Positions 45,392 to 56,249 of a stretch of DNA of 64,000 bases are shown in pieces; position 1 is the first letter of the stretch; each line of letters opens with the position of its first letter. Below the pieces are notes generated by a model. That model made no database searches and was not told where the DNA came from. It worked only from the letters and a program-made list of their open reading frames with translations. The stretch spans positions 63,702,533 through 63,766,532 of the forward strand of contig OX485804.1 of the NCBI GenBank assembly GCA_950295325.1, read 5' to 3'. The stretch is from Polytrichum commune. Its lineage: Eukaryota > Streptophyta > Polytrichopsida > Polytrichales > Polytrichaceae. The translations under genes and the position numbers were made by a program.

Positions 45392-45906
45392 GGTAGATGG
45401 TGCTAAAACCGTCGCTGTCACTTTTAGCTCTGTGCATATATGTTTTTATCAGATCAAACGAGCTTTAAATGATTCTCGTTAGCAATTTTAGGGGATTCCA
45501 ACGCATCAAAGCATGTGTTATTTGAATTCCTTATGCATGAGTTTTTAGAGTTCAGAGATTTAATGCCAGATGATCCAGTAAACCAACACGGGAAGCCTGA
45601 TGTTTAGATGCTGAACAATTTCAGAATTAATATGTACTTGTTTTGTAAGATTTTAGGGTGCTGGTTTTGGATGGGGTATTGTTTAAAGGATTCTCACTAG
45701 CAATTGAGAGGGGACTCCTACGCACCAGATCATGTGTTATTTGAATTTCGTATGCACTTACAAGGGTCCAAAGTTTTATTGCTAGATGACCCCAACCAAA
45801 TTAAACCAACACGGTAGCCTGGTGTTCAGGTGGTGAACACTCTCAAAATCAATATGTAAATATTGTGCAAGATTTTAGGGTGTTGGTAGTTGTAGCACCG
45901 TCTACC
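45392..45906. mobile_element. TIR element in the TIM14 leader, related to 43892-44802
   Basis: The ends GGTAGATGGTGCTAAAACC and TAGTTGTAGCACCGTCTACC are inverted and share the GGTAGA-GGTGCT motif with the foldback element. Inside, a unit of about 215 bp occurs twice (about 45462-45664 and 45681-45893), with ATCATGTGTTATTTGAATT-type and AACCAACACGG stretches. It ends about 80 bp before the TIM14 start. Confidence 0.5.
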
Positions 45907-45988
45907 CTAGTTGTGTTGCTGCGAGCTGAAGGTAAACGTGTGTATTGATTGAAGTTGATCGCAGGCGAGAGCTTGCTGGTAGCAAATC

Positions 45989-46327
45989 ATGGCTACGCCA
46001 CTGCTAGCCGGGATGGCGGTGGCCGCAACGGCGATGGGGGCAAAATACGGGATTGAAGCATGGCAAGCATACAAGGCACGGCCCGCTACCGCGCGTCTGC
46101 GAAAGTTTTATGAGGGTGGATTTCAGCCAGTGATGACAAGAAGGGAAGCGGCACTTATTCTGGGGGTGCGGGAGAGCGCGGCCCAGGACAAGGTGAAGGA
46201 GGCACATCGCCGCGTCATGCAGGCCAATCATCCGGACGCTGGAGGTAGTGATTTTATTGCCTCCAAAATCAATGAAGCTAAGGACCACCTTCTTGGCCAA
46301 AAACGGGGTAGTGGATCTGCCTTTTGA
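45989..46327 (+). CDS. TIM14: Mitochondrial import motor J-protein, TIM14/PAM18
   Basis: A 112-residue protein, the same length as plant TIM14. It acts at the mitochondrial inner membrane, where its J domain stimulates the matrix Hsp70 of the presequence translocase motor. Residues 4-20 (PLLAGMAVAATAMGAKY) form the membrane anchor. The KFYEGGFQPVMTRREAALILG segment (39-59) is typical of the family. The J domain covers about 50-106, with the HPD tripeptide at 81-83 and SKINEAKDHLLG at 92-103. ATG 45989 was chosen because it gives the canonical MATP start. The coding part has no intron. The leader shows three related copies of GAGCTTGCTNGTAG (about 45133, 45296, 45969), and an AG acceptor-like site (TCGCAGGCG) lies 27 bp upstream, so the 5' UTR may be spliced. 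All key residues are intact. Confidence 0.93.
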   Translation: MATPLLAGMAVAATAMGAKYGIEAWQAYKARPATARLRKFYEGGFQPVMTRREAALILGVRESAAQDKVKEAHRRVMQANHPDAGGSDFIASKINEAKDHLLGQKRGSGSAF

Positions 46328-49300
46328 TGAGATAGAGAGGGATGTGTCATTATCTAGGGTTAGGGTTAGCGTAGCAAGCAGATTCTGTTTTGCTATGTAT
46401 TTGTGTGCTTGCTAGGAGCATTTACGGAAATGAGAGGTTAGATTTGGCATTAAGTTTTTCTGGTAAAAAGGATTCTGCAAAGTCTGGCTGAAATCGGCTG
46501 GCTGAGAGAATGGAGATGGAGGGGAAGGTGCGCTGAGTGCCTCCCACGAAGAGGAGAAGTTGGAATCGATGACACTTGAACCAGATTTTTTGACAATCTG
46601 TACGCGCCAGCGGCGTTGGCCAGCAAGAGCTACGGGAAGTTGACGATCAGTTCTGGAAGGAGGCCAGTGAGGTGGGAGGGTTTAGTTCATAGAGTTTGGA
46701 TTCTAAGGGTTCTGTGAAGTAGCCTCTTAAATATCAAGAATATCTTGACACCGGGAATGGTTCCTGCAAAAAAACAATGGGCTTTCTATGTTATCACTTT
46801 CAGCTTCTCCAGGGTTGTTAGGGTTTCCTGGCTCTAAAGGCAATGATTCTTAGCTTGCTGAGCATTGATTCTTTTGAAAGGCCAAGGAAGATGGTTATTT
46901 CATTGAGATTTTCCGACCACACCATGGAGCTGTATGATATTTCCCAACATCATACATCATAGTGGTCAAAAGGGAAAGGTTCCCTGTTACCACCGTGATA
47001 GCTGGTTAGTGTACATAACTTTCCTTGTTCTTCTTAACCATGATGTAAAGTCAATGTTCCAACTTTCGTTATAAATCACAAGGCGTTGACATCTACATAT
47101 TGATTATTGAGGTCTGTTTCAGGTCAGTAAGCCATAACTTGCATTGACACATTCTTCTGGTTATCCAATTCTTAGTTTTGATCTTGTCAATCCCTGGTTC
47201 TTCCTAATCTTAAATTCTACTTATTTCTCTGCAGATATTTAACAAGCACTTTTTATTTATTATGGTCATCGTTCCTGTCAAATCATTCTATCCGCCAGAG
47301 AGAATACAAGAAGATTGCCCTAATACCATGTTGGAAAGTTGGGTGCTGCACCTCTTAATTGGGTCAAGGGTTCACTCTATCTGAGATTTGTTTTAAAGCT
47401 GTGCAGTATTGCAAGTAAACAGTGTTGGTCTTTGAGCATCATGGTGGTGAATTCGTTAATTAGAATGGTAGTGAGACTTAGGGATGCATGAATTTATCAG
47501 GGCTAATGCTAAGTGAATATATCTAATTGATTTGCTCACATGTGATCATATGTGCCTCTTCAAGACATGTGCCTCCATTTTGGACTTTCTGGCATGAGTT
47601 GCTTACATGTTAATGTGGAGGTGAGGCTGTTAATTCTAGAGCTTTGGTTTTTTTCTGGTTTGCCTCTCAATTACTTTCTTGGCCGATTTTCGAAATCACA
47701 GTATGTGATGGAGAGGTTTTGTAGAATAGGAGCCCTTGTTATTTAAGGAGCACGAAAGCAAGGAGAAGAATATTGCTAAAGTCTTGCTTTCTTGCACTTC
47801 AACTTCTTGTGCTTTAATATTTAGCAAGAAAGCCAGATTCTCTTGCCGCTCACTGTTTAATTATTAGTTTGCACAGACCTAGGGCATCATTACATACTAG
47901 ATGCGCCTTTTTTTTAACTGCTGCCTAGCAAACTAGCTGCTTGTAGCCAATTTGTATCACAGCAGTCCTGGATGAGATTGTCAATACCAACTTCTATTTG
48001 ACATAATTGACAGCAAAGTGGCCCATCCTAGTACTCTGTCAACAGGAATGAAGACTTTCCTAGGTCTGCTTCCAGATTGACGATTCAATTATGGAGGATG
48101 TTTGAAAACAGATTGGACTGATTTTAATTGATTTTTAAAGGATTTTCTCTTGACATCCATTTGATGGGCTGTCTACTACAGTGTAGAAAGTCGCTCAAGA
48201 TATGGCTCAACATGTTGGCACCTGTTTTCTTGGGAGGTGAGTGAGCACAACTGCAATGGTTGTGTATGATGTAGAACTCGAGAGGCTGTTGGGTTTCATA
48301 AACCAAACATGAGTCCAGGAGCTGATCAAAAAGGAGATATGAGAATGGGTCCTGTGATGTGATGATCCATCTTACCAATCAGCAGGTTGCTGACCAAAAT
48401 ACGCACAACTTAAGATCTGTAAGATCTACAAAGGTTTCCTTCCCCAAATATCTAGCTCAATGACCAGGCAATTCAAAAGTGATGCAATGAACAATTTCCA
48501 GGCTTGGAACCCAGGCTTGAATGGTGTTCATGTGTACAATAAAACCCCATCCATTTCTTCCTCGTTGATTAATTCTGTCTCTCCAATGAATTTCTCTGGT
48601 GATTGAGCTCACAGCAACATTGTTGATGTCAACATACTGTTATCAAGCACCTGCATCACCCCTCCCGGAGTGTCTCGGGGTCCCGCAATTAGGTCATGAA
48701 GGATATCCGCCAGACACTGGCAACTTGAAGGAGCCTTCATGGCTTCTGACTTCAGAAAATCAGACTTGAGTGCAGTGTCCATCTCCATGGTAGGTTTCCT
48801 CAAATCCACTAACATAAACCTGTAGAGGCCTTCGCTTTAAAATGGTAGATCTGACTGTAGAGACCACATCTGAATAAGCACACTGTAGATGTCATTCTAA
48901 GCACATTTGAACCTCGAAATGGGTCTTCCTAAAGAACCACTTTACAATATTAATGAGATTTGTAGATTGCATTTTGGTTGGAGATCCTAGGAGCATATAA
49001 ATTCTAATCATGAATTTCTCATCGATATTCCTCGTTTGGAAATGCTAGCATAATGAGTTCTTTGGCTCCTTGACCTAATAATCAGATGGGTTTATGGGGT
49101 TGGAAGTGTCCACAATAGGCACACATATCTTCAGGTATAAGGTGGGGCCGAAGCGGTCATTGTTCATAATCATATTCTATAGTTGAGTGGTATATGACAA
49201 GGTTTGAAGTCCCGGGGGTGGACTCTTCATACTATGTATGAACATAGAGCATGTTCACTAGTTCTCCATACAATGCCCTAAAATGGAAGAGTGTTGGGCT

Positions 49301-49585
49301 TAGTCTGGGAGTTGGATCCACACATCATACCCAACTGCTATAATTCGCCGGACGCTAAAGAACCCCTATCGAGCTCTGTGCGCCTAAGAATCCGCGTCCC
49401 TTGGTCCACGTGTCAGTGCCCAAACCATAACTTTCTGGACCTGCCCACGTTGTTGCCCGCACCTTGCCAGACCGGATGGAACCTTGGATGGAGTTAGCTC
49501 CAACGACGTTAGTCATCCTTCGAGCCATGGACCCTCTTCCGAGCATTGGGAACGTTCCCTATCTCCTTCCCATCGGTTTTCAACC
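46328..49585. other. Non-coding stretch downstream of TIM14
   Basis: The first part is probably the TIM14 3' UTR. A short telomere-like TAGGGTTAGGGTTAG occurs near 46354-46369. No coding region was recognised. It is less repeat-like than the left half of the window. Confidence 0.45.
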
Positions 49586-49593
49586 ACATTTGC

Positions 49594-50105
49594 TAATGTG
49601 TTATGCAAACGATATCTGCGGATGTGTTATGCATCAAAATCTCTGGAATGTGTTATACGCCGGTCCCAAATCTACAAATGTGTTATGTACTAAATCCAAA
49701 TTTACAAATGTGTCATCCGTCATATTCATATTTACAAATGTGTCATGCACTAGATCCAAATTTACAAACGTGTCATGCACTAGATCCTTATTTATAAATA
49801 TATTATGCGTCATATTCATATTTACAAATGTGTCATGCACAAGATCCAGATTTACAAATATATCATGCATCATATTCATATTTACAAATGTGTCATGCGT
49901 CATATTCAAATGTGTCATGCACTTGATCCAGATTTGTGAATGTGTCATACATCATATTCAAATTTACAAATGTGCTATGCACTACATCCAAGTCTGCGAA
50001 TGTGTCATGCACTAGATCCACATTTTGAAAAATGTGTTATGCGCTCAATCCATATTTGCAAATGTATTATGCGTTTGATCCATATTTACAAAATGTGTTG
50101 TGCAC
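49594..50105. repeat. 30-bp minisatellite, about 17 units
   Basis: The unit AATGTGTCATGCACTAGATC plus CAAATTTACA alternates with a GTCATATTCAT variant. Because 30 is a multiple of three, frames stay open on both strands, producing a 183-residue and a 104-residue ORF that merely repeat TNVSCTRSKF-like decamers. No gene is implied. Confidence 0.9.
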
Positions 50106-50639
50106 CACAAGGGAAGCAAGATGGCATGGCACACCAAGTGAGTGGACTTAATGGAGTTGTTACTGGCGGTGGGCTTTGCGTTCATCAACATGCCTTCCGG
50201 GAGCATGGCTTTTGGAGTACATTGTCAATGCATATTTCGCGCCCCTTCCACACTGAAGTAATTGGCAAATTTTTGTTGTTGCAAGACTTAGGGTTGGGGG
50301 AAAGAGGTTCAGGGTTACATGGCCAACTATCCCATTCCCACCCCGCACTTCAGAGAGCCTGCCACCTGTCACCCGTTAGGGTTTTCCGTTAGACCATAGC
50401 CATTGTAAGCTTTCGAGCTCCAATTTCTTCGTTTACTCTTCTGGAGAGTGCCTGCAAACGAAATGGTGGGTTTACTCTGTTTTGTTTTAGGGGGTAGCAG
50501 GTATATCTCAGGTCCTAGCAATTTGACTTGGCTCCACCGAATCTAGGTGATTGAAAACGTTTTGTTCAATGCAGAGATGTTTGTTCAAGCAAAGGCCAAC
50601 CGAATAAGGTGATAAAAGCAAGCTAGAGGTCCAGTGTCC

Positions 50640-51290
50640 AAAAGATGTTTGGGCATAATCGGTTGAGATCCTAGTGGTACCAAGTCCAGCCAATCACATG
50701 TTGTGATCGCCCGGTTTTTGTCTAATAAGTTGAGGTGTATCCACAGATTGCTCTAGATTGATCAGTTACTTTCCTGGATTCTTGAACCTCATATGGTTAT
50801 TTCTCAAACTCAACCGGTTTGTCTCTAAGTAGCAGCCAATTCTCCGTTCATATCAGAGCTAGCTAAAACCCACCAACGTTAATACAGAAATTTCGGCTCT
50901 AACTAGTTTAAGCGACCCATCCTTCTTTGCAGAGTTCAGGGAGGGGATTCACAACCTCACCTAGATATTGGAGATTGAAGGCAGGCTGCAACTAAAACTT
51001 AGCAACTACCATCGCTATCAAGTTCAATGTAGGCAAGAAGTCACGCTTAGCTAATGACATAGAACTACCAATGGGAACATAGGGACCAGTGATCAGGGAG
51101 ATTTTTGGGCACAATCGGACGAGATCCTAGTGTTTGCAAGTCCAACCGGTTACATATAGACATCCTCTGGTTTTCATGTATTGAATTGGGGTATATTCTA
51201 TAGAGTCTTCTAAAACGACCGGTACTTTTGTTGAAGTCTTTGATCATGTGGAGAAATCGATTTAGGTTCGCAATCGTAGTTCCTGACTCC
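50640..51290 (+). repeat. Dispersed repeat family R1, two adjacent copies
   Basis: The two copies (about 50640-50840 and 51100-51290) share TTGGGCAYAATCGGNYGAGATCCTAGTG, written here in parts: TTGGGCATAATCGG and GAGATCCTAGTG. CAAGTCCA and a CGGTTTTTGT-like stretch follow. Non-coding. Confidence 0.5.
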
Positions 51291-51297
51291 TTGATAT

Positions 51298-52125
51298 TTG
51301 CAGAATTCAACCACGTTTGGCAAGGGTTTAGGGTGTGATTTGGAACTTTTGAGTGATATGGATAAGAAGGGCTCAGTCAACAAAGTTAGTTTGAAACTTT
51401 TGCCAGAGGCTCTCCCGGGCCTTGTGGTTCAAGAGGATGACAAGATGATTGGTTGGTTGGGCCGCGCCACTTTTGTGGGCACTTGTATTTCCGGCCCAGA
51501 TGGATGACAAGAAGGGGTATGTATTTTAATCCTTTTGATTTCGACTATATTTTTAATAAAATACGATGAACTTCATCAACATTTGTGGTTTATAGATGAT
51601 ATTGTGGCTTTAGCCTCAATATGTCAGTTAAAATTTATTATGATATATAATTATTCTACTTGTATAAATGGTTATTAAGTTCGCAATATGTGTATGTAAC
51701 AACTTTTCGGGGGTGAAGATGGAAATATACGGATTTATAAAAGTACTATGACACACAACATACACGTATGTGCGGTTTTGTATGAGGAGGAAAAATATGA
51801 AACATTGGTGTTAGAGTGTCATTGGCAATCGAAGACCAATGTCAAATATTCTAATTACCGTTATATTTATAAATATATTTATTGTAGTCAACAATTTCTT
51901 GATAAAAATGGTATTTTATATCATAGGCTCATGAATTTATGCAAATCTTGGAATGGGCCTGGTGCCCTTAAAATATATTCTACGTGGACACGATCGAACA
52001 ATTTTGAATTGAAGAAGATTGCATTGAAATTTGAGAAAGATACGAATACACCTGTCAAGTCAGCCGCCACAAACGAAGATGACTGTCCAAGAAAAAAACA
52101 AAGAAGTGCATGGAAGGTGGACTAG
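51298..52125 (+). other. Possible decayed gene or exon pair, unrecognised
   Basis: A frame at 51298-51507 reads SLKLLPEALPGLVVQEDD then GWLGRATFVGTCISGPDG, which looks like ordinary protein. A GGTATGT donor-like site follows its stop. The frame at 51748-52125 can be extended upstream (GEDGNIRIYK) and ends in a lysine-rich tail (PRKKQRSAW). I recognise neither. They could be two exons of one host gene, a captured fragment, or chance. Confidence 0.25.
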
Positions 52126-52289
52126 CATAAGAGAAAGAAGTCCATTGAAGTTGCTGATAATGCTAATCTTGCGAGAAAATCAGTGGTTACAACGCCAACT
52201 GTTGCTACGGAAGCAAATGTGAATAGTAAATTCATTATTATTTTAATCTAGATTTTCCTTACACCATTGGAAAACTATTAATAAGGTCT

Positions 52290-52870
52290 AATTGAGAAAA
52301 AATATGCTATCAGTAAGTTAAGCCAAGATGAATCCAACAAACTCCATATAATGCAGCAGTCAACCAGGAAATTTCAAACTACGTATCCCGTCTTTAGAAA
52401 TTCGCATCTAATTCATTTCTTATCCAAATTAAACGTTCTAGATAAATTTTAAAAGATATTAAGAAGATTTATTTGAGAAAAATATTTTATTAGCATATTA
52501 AGCGAAGATGAATCCAACAGACTCCCTGTAATGCAGTAGTCAACCAGGAAATCTCAAACTATGGATTCCGCCTTGAAAAAATCATATCTAATTCATGTCT
52601 TATTCAAATCAATTTTTTTAAAAAACCTTAGAAAGCTAGACAACATATCTATTTAGGAAAAATATAAATTTTTATTGGACTAGCAGGTCTGATCCAGCAG
52701 CCGTTATCCAAAAGAACACCCTGTTTTTCTATTCTATCTTTGAAAATTCATAACTAATTTCCACTTTAACCAAATCATAAATGGAAAAACGACTACACAT
52801 AGCTATAAGAAATCTCTATAAAGAAAAATGATAAGTATTTTATTCTAGATCATGAACTAAGTTTTTTGGA
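52290..52870 (+). repeat. Three to four diverged tandem repeats of about 180 bp
   Basis: AAGMGAAGATGAATCCAACA, CAACCAGGAAATYTCAAACTA and CATATCTAATTCAT-type stretches recur at about 52320, 52500 and, weaker, 52685. Repeats of this kind often occur in retroelement leaders, but no element was identified. Confidence 0.5.
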
Positions 52871-53854
52871 CATGGCAGCTGAGGTCTACAATGCCTCCTC
52901 TTGCAATTCTATAATCCAACCTACCTCTACAAAATAAAGGAAGAAATTTTTGTATGTTAACAAACACACATTCTAACTAGGAGAGATAATAGAGGAATTT
53001 TTCAAGCCTCGTTATTAGGCCATTGAGAATGCAAGATATAATTTTTTGCTAATTACATTGAAGCAGGGCTTCGTCCAAACATCAGAGGAATAGAGATACT
53101 ACAAAGTGGAAGGAGGGGATTTTTTAACCTTCTCAAAAAATGGTTGGACTCCTCCGCCATTGGCTCCATTCTTCGAGCCCTTCCCCAAAATTTCGGCTCG
53201 GGGGTTTTCCCGGTTGAGGTTGCCACCCTCTCGCCGAGGTGGCTCCGACGGGAGTCCTTAAAAACATTCTAAATTTTCGCCATTGAGTTGGCAAGGGGGC
53301 GAGGGGGCAAGTGGACAAGTAATTTTTATTTTATTTATTTTATTTTCCTTCAAAAGTCTTCAAGCCGATTTTACATTTTTACGCCAAACACCTCCAATTG
53401 TCTTGTGTGACCCCTATTAATTTAAAAACTAATATTTGCTTAGCTAGCTGTTTTTACTAGCTATTTGTTTTTCCTACTTCTCTATTTTCTAGCACTATTT
53501 AGTTTTCATTTTGACCTTCCTTCTTTTAGGCTAAGTGCTAAATGAACTAATTTTTCCTAAATTCCCTATCAATTCTAAATTTTAATGTTGACATTCTAAC
53601 TAAAAATGATCCCGCGGAGTGGTGGACCACTCCAAGGGTTCACAACATAGATTACGAGATGAAGCGTAGAGACTCATGTATTGGGGGTAGAGATAGGGAG
53701 AAGGAATGTGCTACATCTATAATTGTTGCAACTCTTTCTAAAGAGGGAGACCTCCAAAGGACGTTCTAATATTTGTGAAGATTATACCAATATCTACTTC
53801 TAACACCCCTCTTTGACGCTTTACAAGGTTAAAAAAAATGTTTCAATTTTTTAT

Positions 53855-54047
53855 ATACATTATGAAGTTAATTATTTTAATAAATATGCAACTTTATTTT
53901 TTTACATCTCATTTTATTTAATTTGATCTTCACCCAATTTTTTGGTGCTTTTATTTTGGTATAATCTAATATAATTTTTATAAAAGCCAATCTTTAAGCC
54001 ATTTTAATGCCAATGCCCCCTGCGTATAATATGGGAGTTGCATACCC
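53855..54047. mobile_element. Truncated relative of the TIR element at 22319-22876
   Basis: It shares the AATAAATATGCAAC, TCATTTTATTTAATTTG and CCCCCTGCGTATAATATGGG stretches and the right terminus (GGAGTTGCATACCCGG). The left terminus is missing. Confidence 0.65.
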
Positions 54048-55820
54048 GGACCCCTCCAGTGATGTATATAAGGCCATCCATTGGCTCATGGTTACAATAA
54101 TTTAATATGAACACCATCCATATATGTGACTATATACCATGTTTCCTTGGCATTGTTATGTTTAATGTTACTCTTTTTTTTGTGGCATGGATTTGTGCTC
54201 TCATAGTTGCCCCCTCAAATTGTGATCCCTATTACCAACGGCCCTTCCGCATCCCCGACTTCCCTTAGATCCCCATCTTGTGGCATGAACGATTTTCAGT
54301 TACCCTCACTCTACCAGCTCTTAGTGGTGGATGCAACCTATGCCATTGATTACTTCAAGGATGCGAAGGTCAATAATGGTGTTGTGGACAACCCACCCAC
54401 AAAAGTTGTCAACCTTATATGTGCTTTGTCGCTCTCCCCCGTCATTGTATGCCCTCCTGCATCAACTCCTTCCACGGTTAGCCAATCTAAGTCCTATTGT
54501 TGTCTCGCCCTTTGCCGAAGTGGAAGACATTCCTCTTCAATGTTTGGGCCTACATACATCTTTGTTGTCCCAATTGAAACCGTAACCCTATCCCAAAGCC
54601 CACAACCAATAAACCCACAACTAAGGTGTGCTCTCATTTCCTCTTCGTTTCATTTTTTAGCATACTAGTTATTGAAATTGTGTTCAAAAGTGAAACATTT
54701 ACTTACTTCCATTGTGATTCCATTTTCTCAAAACTTGTTGGCCTCGATCCAAGGTTACGGACTCGCATCCCGAACTAGCAAATGTTTGTCCTGTATGTTA
54801 TTTACTCGTAGTGACAAGCAAATCTCTGTTACAAACTCACATCCTAATTGTCATATAGTGTGGTGTTGAATTAACCTTATAGGTCTTTGTTCCAACAATA
54901 GGTGGGCCATCAAAGTCTGAGCATTTTATTACGCTTCTGCGGAGTGTTAGACAATCCTTAACATACGTTACACCAAGTTGCGGATCCTCCCATAGTGTGG
55001 TCTCCCAACATAATGATTTGAATGCCCTCGGATCAATGGGCCTAGTCTACACCAAAAGTTATAGTTGTAAAGAAAAGATTTTTTGGGTTGTTGAGGCACA
55101 ACAACCAAAAGAAAAACTGGCGGCTACAAAGGCTTCTGCAACTAATAAGTAAATTACTAAGCTCCCTAGATCTTAGATAGATATTGTGGATTCAAATGTG
55201 AATTTGGCATTCAAATCATTCATTGAAGATTGCCCCTTATGTTCTATATATATCTTCCATTTTGGCTCTCCAAATTATGTTGTTTGTTTTGCATTGTATA
55301 CATTTGGATGCATCCTTATTCTCTTTAGTGTTTGGGAAATGGATTTAGATGCTATGCCATGGGTGCAATCTCGAACATTTGATGTTTTTTAATTTGGTTT
55401 TATGGTTGTAATGATAGGTTTTCATGTAATTGGTTTGTCTTTCTTGTATTTTGTACCATATAATTTGTACTTCAAGTCCTTTGTTAGTCTTCAAATCATG
55501 ATAAAATCTCAAATTACCGAATATAGTGTTAATTTCTACTGATTGGTTTCCAATGTTAATTTCTACATTCATGTTTCAACAACTACAAAATATTGTTTCT
55601 ATAATTCTATCTTTGTTTGTATTTTTCATTGAACATATGATTTATATGATTTGTATATTGTTCCAATCATGTGCCTTTGTCCACACATGTCGTAAGAGTG
55701 GACGCTGTTTTGTTGATTACGAGGCAGGTGACCTCATTTCAGCAAGATACTTGAATTGCACCTCCCCCCCCCCCCCCCAAGAGAAAAAAAAGAAAAAAAA
55801 GAAAGAAAAAACGGAGAAAA
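54048..55820. other. Non-coding stretch with possible decayed frames
   Basis: The frames at 54207-54668 and 55526-55948 have no family motif, and the second runs through a 15-base C run (55764-55778). No gene is supported. Confidence 0.4.
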
Positions 55821-55824
55821 TGAA

Positions 55825-55930
55825 ACAATGTTCCAAGTCCAACTGGTTACATGTTGACATCTTCCAATACTTCGATCTATACATTCCTTTGACCTTCAAC
55901 CAGTTATTTCTCAAACTCAACCAATTCATC
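55825..55930 (+). repeat. Dispersed repeat family R1, fragment
   Basis: CCAAGTCCAACTGGTTACAT and TTATTTCTCAAACTCAACCA match the copies at 50640-51290 and the inverted copy near 3800. Confidence 0.5.
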
Positions 55931-55934
55931 TGTA

Positions 55935-56247
55935 ACTACACTAAATAATCCTACTAGTGTGGATGGAAAATCAGTGTGGAAATAATCAGCGTGGGCCGCA
56001 CTAATTTTCTAGTCGAGGTGGAATTAACATGGGTCCAAGATTTTGGGTCTTCCCTCCAGTCTTCACGATGACTTCCAACCAACACTTTGATTAATATCAT
56101 AGATACAGAACAAGAGAAACACAAAATAAAACAATCACCCACATCAATTTTCCTAGGAAAACAAATTACTGCGGCCCACGCTAAATTCCCACTAAAAATT
56201 TAGCATGGGTTGAAACATGAGTGTGGCCCACAATAATAGGACTATCT
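55935..56247. mobile_element. MITE-like element, relative of 23783-24020
   Basis: It begins CTACACTAAATAATCCTACT and ends GGACTATCTAGTATAG, a degraded inverted pair. GCCGCACTAATTTTCTAG and a GCCCACGCTAAATTC-type stretch face each other in inverted orientation. Non-coding. Confidence 0.5.
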
Positions 56248-56249
56248 AG

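Noticed and set aside
46354-46369. Telomere-like TAGGGTTAGGG run
   Set aside because: Only two to three units in the TIM14 3' flank; too short for an interstitial telomere array.
49464-50015. 183-residue ORF rich in TNVSCTRSKF-like repeats
   Set aside because: It is produced by a 30-bp minisatellite that also keeps the opposite strand open. No start context or non-repeat domain.
54207-54668. 153-residue ORF
   Set aside because: It lacks any recognisable motif. A chance open frame or very old fossil cannot be separated, so no gene is claimed.
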